Assembly: GCA_039815505.1 (NCBI GenBank)
Contig: JBCBZE010000105.1
Location: 1-9,838, forward strand
Origin: CANLWN01 sp039815505
GTDB lineage: Bacteria > Bacteroidota > Bacteroidia > Flavobacteriales > Flavobacteriaceae
Length of the DNA: 9,838 nucleotides
Direction: 5' to 3'
Part shown: in pieces, positions 1-5,747 of the stretch
Layout: every line of letters begins with the position of its first letter
Numbering within the stretch: position 1 is the first letter of the stretch
The notes under the pieces: model-generated
What the model saw: only the letters and a program-made list of their open reading frames with translations
Databases searched by the model: none
What the model was told of the DNA's origin: nothing
Position numbers and translations under genes: made by a program

Positions 1-1
1 G

Positions 2-367
2 AGCATTGGGTGTATACAGGCCCAAGTATGCCATACCAATCGCTGTCCGGCCGGTATAGCAACACAGAGTAAATGGTTGCAAGGAGGTATAGACGTTCCC
101 CTGAAATCCGATAGATTGGCGCAATACTTTAAAACCTTCCGAAAGGAATTTTTAGAGATTACCCATGCAGCGGGTTATGAACACCCCTGCCAATTTAACA
201 TGTGCGACATACAGGTAAATGTAGACGACACCAATTTTAATCGTGATTTAAAAGCATCTTACGGTTATCAAAAAACCCAGGTACCTTATACGAATATGCA
301 AGATTTATACGATTGTATGTATCTTGGCGGAAAACAAAATGAGGAACATATAAAAAATACGGTTTAA
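2..367 (+). CDS. FMN-binding glutamate synthase-like protein, C-terminal fragment (5' end outside window)
   Basis: The frame is open from the window edge, so this is the last 121 residues of a longer protein; the TTG at 77 is an internal leucine codon, not a start. Near the fragment's N-terminus is GCIQAQVCHTNRCPAGIATQ. Its cysteines, at fragment residues 4, 10 and 15, have the C-x5-C-x4-C spacing of the [3Fe-4S] ligands in the FMN domain of glutamate synthase large subunits. The short tail after it (about 100 residues, ending in KNTV) lacks the long GXGXG beta-helix domain of true GltB. This matches the stand-alone 'FMN-binding glutamate synthase family' enzymes that Bacteroidota commonly encode. 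In glutamate synthases this domain transfers electrons to FMN and reduces 2-iminoglutarate to glutamate; the physiological reaction of the stand-alone family is less certain. It is probably cytoplasmic. The next gene begins 4 bp after the stop, suggesting co-transcription. Confidence 0.88.
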   Translation, partial: SIGCIQAQVCHTNRCPAGIATQSKWLQGGIDVPLKSDRLAQYFKTFRKEFLEITHAAGYEHPCQFNMCDIQVNVDDTNFNRDLKASYGYQKTQVPYTNMQDLYDCMYLGGKQNEEHIKNTV

Positions 368-371
368 GCTT

Positions 372-1151
372 ATGAAAAAAATTACCCTAGCCCTAGTTAT
401 TGTTCTTTTTAACTGTTTGTCCATAGCGGCACAGAAAAAAAGCGAACTTTTTGCGGAAATCGAGGATTTAAAATCCAAATTGGATACTACTGAAACCGCC
501 TTGAATCAATTAAAGAGGAGTGAAAAGGCAAGTGTTGCCAAGGCGGAGTCCTTGGAATCCCAAGTACTTGAACTACAAGCAGCCAATGCTACACTTTTAA
601 AGAACCTCAATAATTTTGCAGAGGTCTCCAATAAAAATTCCGAAAACATTAATAAGACCTTGGCAAGTTTGGATGAAAAAGAAAAGCAGCTTAAAGTGAT
701 AAAAGATGCTATATCCAAAAACGATTCCACCGCTATCGTGGTTCTTACCGATGCAAAACAAACGCTTGGCGAGAATGCAAAAATAGGCGTGTCCAAAGGG
801 GCCGTAACCATTTCATCCGCTATTGCTTCCTTGTTGGAAGGTGATAAAAACAGTGTTGTTTCGGCATCGGGCAAAGCATGGTTAGAAAAGATAGCGGCCA
901 TTTTAACGAAAAACCCAGACTTGCATATTACCGTTGAAGGTTTAAGTAATACGGGGGAACTCGATATTGCCCTTATACAGGCAACAACAATTGCCAATAC
1001 ATTGCAAAATCAATTTACCATAGACCCAAATCGCATAAGTGCAATGGGGAAAGATGGAGGGTTTTCCGACGGTATACATTTTAAATTGCATCCAGATTTT
1101 AATCAGTTTTACGCGACGGCCAGGGAGCATATGAAAAACGGAAACAAGTAA
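372..1151 (+). CDS. Exported coiled-coil protein with degenerate OmpA-like C-terminal domain
   Basis: The protein has 259 residues. Residues 1-20 form a signal peptide (MKK, hydrophobic core, SIAA before Q21) with no lipobox. Residues about 23-115 are a charged, heptad-rich coiled coil. Residues about 135-240 resemble an OmpA C-terminal domain: an ISSAIASLLEGD strand region, LEKIAAILTKNPDLHITVEG, then a helix and RISAMGKDGG. In classical OmpA domains an Asp after the 'GYT' strand and an Arg in 'LSxRRA' hold diaminopimelate of peptidoglycan. By hand alignment with E. coli OmpA these positions are Asn193 and Gln203, so canonical peptidoglycan binding is doubtful. The likely location is the periplasm or inner face of the outer membrane, with a structural or scaffold role; this is inferred from architecture only. 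It follows the glutamate-synthase-like gene by 4 bp without a Shine-Dalgarno motif, as is usual in this phylum. Confidence is high for the gene and moderate for the OmpA-like assignment. Confidence 0.8.
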   Translation: MKKITLALVIVLFNCLSIAAQKKSELFAEIEDLKSKLDTTETALNQLKRSEKASVAKAESLESQVLELQAANATLLKNLNNFAEVSNKNSENINKTLASLDEKEKQLKVIKDAISKNDSTAIVVLTDAKQTLGENAKIGVSKGAVTISSAIASLLEGDKNSVVSASGKAWLEKIAAILTKNPDLHITVEGLSNTGELDIALIQATTIANTLQNQFTIDPNRISAMGKDGGFSDGIHFKLHPDFNQFYATAREHMKNGNK

Positions 1152-1190
1152 AGACCATTGAAAATTTCCCACCTATAATTTTTAATGAAT

Positions 1191-1202
1191 TAGAACGTTC
1201 TA
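1191..1202. repeat. 12-bp perfect palindrome in the 1152-1245 intergenic gap
   Basis: TAGAACGTTCTA reads the same on both strands. It sits about 43 bp upstream of the ATG at 1246 and downstream of an AT-rich stretch, TATAATTTTTAA (1174-1185), that weakly resembles a -7 box. It could be an operator for the membrane protein gene. A perfect 12-mer palindrome is expected about twice in a window this size by chance, so its location is the only thing in its favour. Confidence 0.3.
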
Positions 1203-1216
1203 GACTCATAAACCAA

Positions 1217-1230
1217 CCCAAGCAATTGGG
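1217..1230 (+). other. Small RNA hairpin with GCAA tetraloop just upstream of a start codon
   Basis: CCCAA (1217-1221) and TTGGG (1226-1230) pair perfectly around the loop GCAA, which fits the stable GNRA class. The hairpin ends 15 nt before the ATG at 1246, so in the mRNA it would lie at the edge of the ribosome footprint. No U-run follows it, so it is not an intrinsic terminator for the upstream gene. A role in translation is inference only. Confidence 0.3.
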
Positions 1231-1245
1231 AAAACAACCATAACC

Positions 1246-1764
1246 ATGAGTGGAGATCAAATTTTTCAATTATTTGCTTATTTATTACCTGCCGTAGTAA
1301 CCGGCGCCGTGGCGTTTTATTTTTTCAGGATGCATACCAACAACGAAGAAGGTAGGAGACGGTTTTTATTGCATAAGGATTCCCAAAAGAACACATTGCC
1401 CATTAGGTTGCAGGCTTATGAGCGTATGGCCCTTTTCTTGGAGCGTATTGCTATTTCTAGCATTGTTGTGCGGGTAGCCCCAAAATCAACGGATAAAGGG
1501 GAATATGAGAATTTATTGATCAAGAACATTGAAAATGAATTTGATCATAATCTCTCCCAACAAATCTATATGACCGATGAGTGTTGGAATATTATCAAAG
1601 CGGCAAAAAATGCTACTATACAGGTGATTAGAAAAGCGGCTGTTAGCGATACCGATTCTGCGGACAAGTTACGGGAACATATCCTGACCACCACCATGGA
1701 CATGCAATCACCTTCAGCTACCGCCTTGTCGTATGTAAAAAAGGAAATTGGCGAACTATGGTAA
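1246..1764 (+). CDS. Conserved membrane-anchored protein of unknown function (possibly DUF7935-type)
   Basis: The protein has 172 residues. One hydrophobic segment near the N-terminus (about residues 8-27, FQLFAYLLPAVVTGAVAFYF) is followed by the positive cluster RR..R at 37-39, predicting an N-terminal anchor with the remainder in the cytoplasm. The soluble part is largely helical and contains LPIRLQAYERMALFLERI (51-68), a signature I associate with a small conserved Bacteroidota family (my recollection is DUF7935). Further on are YMTDECWNIIKAAKN and a C-terminal YVKKEIGELW. I see no catalytic motif or cofactor site. The gene is separated from the OmpA-like gene by 94 bp and may have its own weak promoter there. 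Its stop lies 4 bp from the stop of the convergent patatin gene. The function is unknown. Confidence 0.75.
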   Translation: MSGDQIFQLFAYLLPAVVTGAVAFYFFRMHTNNEEGRRRFLLHKDSQKNTLPIRLQAYERMALFLERIAISSIVVRVAPKSTDKGEYENLLIKNIENEFDHNLSQQIYMTDECWNIIKAAKNATIQVIRKAAVSDTDSADKLREHILTTTMDMQSPSATALSYVKKEIGELW

Positions 1765-1768
1765 GGAC

Positions 1769-2659
1769 CTATTGCATTTCCAATGCCTTGGCCTCTGCAT
1801 AGTTAAACCCTTGCAACCACCATTCGGCCATTAATTTTTTATTAAATACCAGAGAATTCTCAGTGAGTTTGGTAGGCGTATAATATAAGTTCAATTGTAC
1901 ATCATTATGCTTGGCCGCCAGCTTTCCCTCCGAGATATCATGATGTTCAATTTGGTCTACAACAAATCCATAAATACTAAGCATTAAGGAAAACGGATTC
2001 TTTCCCAGCACCTTATTATGCTCCATTTTTTCCGACTCCAAAATAATGGCATCTATTTGCTTGGCACCACGCCTAATAGCCTCTCTAATGGGTAAAACGC
2101 AACCCAGTCCTCCATCTCCATATTCATATCCATCCCGCGTTACCAGGGACATAAATGGAATATAGTTGCAGGAAATCCAGATCCAATCACAAAATTCCCC
2201 ATAACTAAAGTTCCGAATAGATTTATACTCTACCCTATTCTTGGACAGATTGGAAACCGTCACCACAACATCCTTATGTGTATTTCGTATTTGTTGATAT
2301 TCCTCATGGGAGAAATTTTTTCGAATGGTCTTTCGCAAAGCTTTGCTTTCACCAAACGTGCGTTTACGTTTTATGAATTGTAGAAAGGTGTTCAAAAAGT
2401 TGATGGACACAAATTCCCTATCGCCCTTTTTTCTCACTACAAAAGGGTTCAAATTAAATATGGACCTTTGGTTTACGTTGGTATATATATCGTACAGTTT
2501 ACCAACATTGTTAAGGGCCAGATGCGGGATCAAGAGACCTCCCGTAGAGGTTCCCACAAGAATATCGTAATCCCTGTTCTCAACATCCATTAGGTACTGG
2601 GCTACCCCACCGGCAAAAGCTCCTTTGCTACCTCCACCGCTAATTACTAATGCTCTCAT
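1769..2659 (-). CDS. Patatin-like phospholipase family protein, paralog B (downstream copy)
   Basis: The protein has 296 residues from the ATG at 2657-2659. An in-frame TTG one codon earlier is not chosen, because the ATG gives MRALVISGGG, matching the MRAMVISGGG start of its neighbour exactly. All patatin hallmarks are present: an oxyanion glycine-rich loop GGGSKG (residues 8-13), the nucleophile elbow GTSTG (36-40, Ser38), and DGG (Asp182) completing the Ser-Asp dyad. The family hydrolyses acyl ester bonds of phospholipids and other lipids; the substrate here is unknown. There is no signal peptide or transmembrane segment, so it is probably cytoplasmic and may associate with the membrane. 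It is a tandem duplicate of the upstream gene: about 155 of 296 residues are identical in a hand alignment, essentially without gaps up to the C-terminus. Its start overlaps the end of the upstream copy by 20 bp, suggesting translational coupling. Confidence 0.9.
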   Translation of the reverse strand: MRALVISGGGSKGAFAGGVAQYLMDVENRDYDILVGTSTGGLLIPHLALNNVGKLYDIYTNVNQRSIFNLNPFVVRKKGDREFVSINFLNTFLQFIKRKRTFGESKALRKTIRKNFSHEEYQQIRNTHKDVVVTVSNLSKNRVEYKSIRNFSYGEFCDWIWISCNYIPFMSLVTRDGYEYGDGGLGCVLPIREAIRRGAKQIDAIILESEKMEHNKVLGKNPFSLMLSIYGFVVDQIEHHDISEGKLAAKHNDVQLNLYYTPTKLTENSLVFNKKLMAEWWLQGFNYAEAKALEMQ

Positions 2660-3560
2660 CAAAATCTATTTGATTGGTTTCCAAATTTTTATGCTGGGCA
2701 TAATGATATCCCTTCTTCCACCAAGAGGTCATTTTTTCTTTATTGAACACCAAGGAGTTTGTAGTCAGCACGGTGGGTGTATAATAAAAATTGATCAGGG
2801 TACCTTTATGGTTCGCCACATACTTACCAATTCGAATATTCTGTTTTTCTATACGTTCCAACATAAATTCTATCATATTTGTCAATAGAGAGAATACATT
2901 CTTCGACGGCATTCTATTTAAATGTGTAACTTCTGTCTCCAGGATAATCGCATCTATTTCCGTAGCCCCCTGTTTGATCGCCTCTTCGATAGGTACCATA
3001 CTACCTAGGCCCCCATCCGCATATTCGCATCCATTTTTTTTTACCAAGGACATGAAGGGGGTAAAATTACAGGAAATCCATACCCATTCACAAAATTCTT
3101 CATAGGTACAATCGTTTATGGATTTATATTCCACTTGGTTTAGGGAAATATTGGCAACCGTTACCAAGATATTTTTAGAATCGCGCTTCAAAGTATCAAA
3201 TTCTTCACGTGTAATCGTCTCTTTTATCAGGTTCAGTAAATTATGGCTTTCACCAAAAGTCTTACTTCCCTTTAAAAAATTCCTTAGTACACTGAAGTGG
3301 TTGATCCCAATATTTTCAACTCCATGCTTTTTTGTCACCTTAAAGGGACAATTGCTGAAAATACTTCCTTGATCGACCGAAGTATAAATTTCTTTTATCT
3401 TTTCTATCTTTTGTAATGCCAAGTGGCTAATGAGCAGACTTCCAGTAGAAGTTCCCAAAAAAAGGTCGTATTCATAATTAAGCTCTTGCATAAGATATTG
3501 TGCAACTCCACCGGCAAATGCGCCTTTGCTACCACCGCCCGAAATAACCATTGCCCTCAT
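2640..3560 (-). CDS. Patatin-like phospholipase family protein, paralog A (upstream copy)
   Basis: The protein has 306 residues. Motifs fall at the same positions as in paralog B: GGGSKG (8-13), GTSTG with nucleophile Ser38, and ADGG with Asp182, so both copies look catalytically competent. Other blocks shared with paralog B are TFGES (about 101-105), WISCN followed by PFMSLV (about 161-173), IDAIILE, and YYTPT..LT.NSLVFNK near the C-terminus. This copy carries about ten extra C-terminal residues, and their codons overlap the start of paralog B. No export signal is visible, so a cytoplasmic lipid acyl hydrolase of unknown substrate is the best reading. Its ATG overlaps the TGA of the aminopeptidase gene (ATGA, 3557-3560), so the two are very probably co-transcribed and translationally coupled. 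The region lacks nucleotide cyclase or other CBASS genes, so a role as an immune effector is not supported. Confidence 0.9.
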   Translation of the reverse strand: MRAMVISGGGSKGAFAGGVAQYLMQELNYEYDLFLGTSTGSLLISHLALQKIEKIKEIYTSVDQGSIFSNCPFKVTKKHGVENIGINHFSVLRNFLKGSKTFGESHNLLNLIKETITREEFDTLKRDSKNILVTVANISLNQVEYKSINDCTYEEFCEWVWISCNFTPFMSLVKKNGCEYADGGLGSMVPIEEAIKQGATEIDAIILETEVTHLNRMPSKNVFSLLTNMIEFMLERIEKQNIRIGKYVANHKGTLINFYYTPTVLTTNSLVFNKEKMTSWWKKGYHYAQHKNLETNQIDFDESISN

Positions 3561-5665
3561 TCCGTATCCAGTTTTTTAGTCATAAAGTTCAACTCTTTCC
3601 CTGTCAGTCCCTCCGATAACTTCATGAATCGGTTTTTATATTTTTCATCCCCGAGCAATTTGTCCAATAATTGACGGGCAAACTTTCTAAACTGCCAAGA
3701 ATGGTGAACAGATGCGTTTATTAAATCCTTCAGGTTTTGATCGGTATAACCAAAAACCTGATCAAGCCATTGAAATGCTCCTTGTCTAAGCTCAAAAGAA
3801 TAATAGGGTGACGTATATCCGGCCAGTTCTGCATAATAGACTTGTTTATTTTCTTCCTCATACCCCTTGGTCAATAGCGCCAAGCTAAGCCAGACAAGCC
3901 TAACGTTCTTGTTGGCAAATCCCTCTATGTTCCTTGTAAGGTTTAAATACGTTATTCGATCTTGTGGATAATGGCCCCAAAGTTTGTACAATACATTTTC
4001 TATGGTGATATAACTTTGGTCGGTCAATAGGCTTTCATACTTACTTTTTAGCTCGGACGGAACTTGCTCCAACGCCAAGGCCAAGGCTTGTCTAACCTTA
4101 ACATCGTCAATTTCAAAAATGCTGCTCAGAAATTCATCCGATAGGCTTTTATGATATCTGTATATAATATTTTCCTTTAAGGTATGGGATATTGAGGTGT
4201 TCCAATACCGTTTTATGATAATTTCATTATCTTCCGGGCTTACCGTCAATTCTCGCTGAAGCTTAAAAAATTGTTCCAGATCCTTAGAAGAGGTTACCAG
4301 ACTTCTCTTAGCCCTGCTATATGGAAAATCAGTGCCATTAAGCCACAATTCCTCAAATTTTGATAGATCCATCGTACTTGCCAATTCCATTTCTTCCATA
4401 AAATTTTGAACAGTGACATTTTTAAATTGATACTTCAACAAATAATTGCGTACGCCCTTTTTAAAAAAGGTTTCCCCGATTTCCTCTCGAAGTATATGCA
4501 GCGCCCATGCGCCTTTTTCATAAAAGGTAATACTACTAGCTTTTGGATTCGTCAGCGCCTCTCCTTTATTCTTTTTTGATAATTCATCCAATTGTGTGGC
4601 CGTTTCATATAATTTCCAGTAAAAATAGTCTTCCCCAAAAACTTCTTTTTCCGCTAGCAGGGCATAGTAGGTAGCAAATCCTTCGTGTAACCAATGATGG
4701 TTTCCATCCAATTCGGTGACCAGATTACCGAACCATTGATGCGCCATTTCATGTGCATTAACATTTACATAGTTCTTATCCACAAAAGCGACGGAATCTA
4801 CAACAAAAGCGTCCGAAAAAATAGTGGTACCCGTATTTTCCATACCGGCGTATAAAAAATCCCTGACAGGTACTTGTTTATAATTTTGCCAAGGATAGGG
4901 AACACCAATTTCTTTTTCTAAAAAATTGAATATTCGTTTGGTATATCGGTAGGTGGGTCCCACTTTATTGGAGTCCTTGGGGTAATAATACATTTCCAAG
5001 GGCGTTCCATTGTCAGATCTGAGTGATATTTTCCCATAATCGCCTATAGCAAAGGCCAAGAGGTAGCTACTCATGGGCCGTTCCATATCAAATGACCACG
5101 TTTTTACACTGTCCGTTTCTTTGGTTGTCCTCAATTTTCCGTTGGCTACCACTTGATAATCTTTATCAAAAGATATATGTAGATCAAATTCTACCTTCTC
5201 CTTCATATCATCAAAACTTGGCAACCAATGACTCGTATATTTTCCCTGACCTTGGGTCCATACCTGACCTTTGACTTTTTCAAGCAAGTTATTGCCGGTA
5301 CTTTTATCTTGCCATCCAATAAAATAGACGGTTTGCTTGGGTACCGTATAGTATGTAAGGGACAACTTGTATTCCTTGCCCTGTTTAAATTTTCTTTCAA
5401 TGCGGATGGTTTTCCCATCATTGATGAACTTAACCCTACGATTGTTCAGGGTAACCGAAGTAAATTGCATATGCTTTGCATCCAGAAAAATAGCATCCGT
5501 TTTCTCCAGTGTATTAAATGTATAATCAACATGCCCCGTAATACTTTTTTTATAGGGATCAACTGTGATAAAAGCTTCGCTTTTGATAAAATCCACTTTA
5601 TCCTGGGGTTGACCATAAAGGGACATGCAGAAGATGGATATAAAAATTTGAAATATGTTTTTCAT
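3557..5665 (-). CDS. Exported M1 family zinc aminopeptidase
   Basis: The protein has 702 residues. It begins with a signal peptide (MKNIFQIFISIFCMSLYG, cleavage near residues 18-19), placing it in the periplasm or outside the cell. An N-terminal beta-rich domain (about 25-210) is followed by a thermolysin-like catalytic domain. There the exopeptidase motif GMEN (274-277) binds the substrate amino terminus, HEMAH (305-309) plus Glu328 (HEXXH-x18-E) bind zinc, and YEKGAW supplies the transition-state tyrosine Tyr382. The C-terminal part (about 470-702) is helical. Length and layout fit the short M1 enzymes of Bacteroidota rather than the roughly 870-residue PepN. The role is to remove N-terminal residues from peptides, probably for peptide uptake; exact specificity cannot be read from the sequence. 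No T9SS C-terminal sorting domain is seen. It is the first gene of a three-gene unit with the two patatins, starting from the divergent region shared with recG. Confidence 0.93.
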   Translation of the reverse strand: MKNIFQIFISIFCMSLYGQPQDKVDFIKSEAFITVDPYKKSITGHVDYTFNTLEKTDAIFLDAKHMQFTSVTLNNRRVKFINDGKTIRIERKFKQGKEYKLSLTYYTVPKQTVYFIGWQDKSTGNNLLEKVKGQVWTQGQGKYTSHWLPSFDDMKEKVEFDLHISFDKDYQVVANGKLRTTKETDSVKTWSFDMERPMSSYLLAFAIGDYGKISLRSDNGTPLEMYYYPKDSNKVGPTYRYTKRIFNFLEKEIGVPYPWQNYKQVPVRDFLYAGMENTGTTIFSDAFVVDSVAFVDKNYVNVNAHEMAHQWFGNLVTELDGNHHWLHEGFATYYALLAEKEVFGEDYFYWKLYETATQLDELSKKNKGEALTNPKASSITFYEKGAWALHILREEIGETFFKKGVRNYLLKYQFKNVTVQNFMEEMELASTMDLSKFEELWLNGTDFPYSRAKRSLVTSSKDLEQFFKLQRELTVSPEDNEIIIKRYWNTSISHTLKENIIYRYHKSLSDEFLSSIFEIDDVKVRQALALALEQVPSELKSKYESLLTDQSYITIENVLYKLWGHYPQDRITYLNLTRNIEGFANKNVRLVWLSLALLTKGYEEENKQVYYAELAGYTSPYYSFELRQGAFQWLDQVFGYTDQNLKDLINASVHHSWQFRKFARQLLDKLLGDEKYKNRFMKLSEGLTGKELNFMTKKLDTE

Positions 5666-5703
5666 AAAATAGATGATGCCAAAAGCTGCACCAAAATAAG
5701 AAA

Positions 5704-5731
5704 TTTGCTTTGTTGCAGGTCTATATGTTTA
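5704..5731 (+). promoter_or_regulatory. Candidate recG promoter in the divergent intergenic region
   Basis: TTTG at 5704-5707 and TATGTTTA at 5724-5731 (seven of eight against TAnnTTTG-type -7 logic, final G replaced by A) are separated by 16 bp, slightly short for the flavobacterial -33/-7 promoter. Transcription would start roughly 10 nt before the ATG, giving a very short leader. The opposite strand offers only a weak TTATTTTG (about 5693-5700) for the aminopeptidase operon. This is a motif match only. Confidence 0.3.
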
Positions 5732-5732
5732 C

Positions 5733-5745
5733 CACTATTTTAGTG
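5733..5745. repeat. CACTA-TTT-TAGTG dyad abutting the recG start codon
   Basis: Five perfectly complementary bases flank a TTT loop and end 2 nt before the recG ATG. It could be a protein-binding dyad between the divergent genes or a weak hairpin in the recG leader. AT-rich dyads this short are frequent by chance. Confidence 0.3.
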
Positions 5746-5747
5746 CA

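Noticed and set aside
77..79. TTG as the start of a small separate 96-residue protein
   Set aside because: The frame is open to the left edge, and the upstream codons encode the conserved glutamate-synthase cysteine motif, so this is an internal codon of a truncated gene.
506..997. 163-residue open frame on the minus strand
   Set aside because: It lies wholly antisense to the OmpA-like coiled-coil gene. Its product is low-complexity Ser/Ala/Leu with no family features, while the plus-strand product has a signal peptide and domains.
1783..1795. GCATT-TCC-AATGC hairpin as a terminator for the convergent genes
   Set aside because: The stem is only five pairs, lies inside the patatin coding sequence and has no T-run on either side.
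2660..2662. TTG as start of patatin paralog B
   Set aside because: The next codon is ATG and gives the same MRA.VISGGG start as paralog A. The TTG would add only one unmatched residue.
1769..3560. Patatin pair as effectors of a CBASS-like antiphage system
   Set aside because: No CD-NTase nucleotide cyclase, ubiquitin-like or other accessory defence gene lies nearby. The neighbours are a secreted aminopeptidase and housekeeping genes, and both proteins lack an attached sensor domain.
5228..5743. 171-residue open frame on the plus strand
   Set aside because: It is antisense to the 5' end of the M1 aminopeptidase and continues into the divergent promoter region. It has no recognisable domain and is best explained as a coding shadow.
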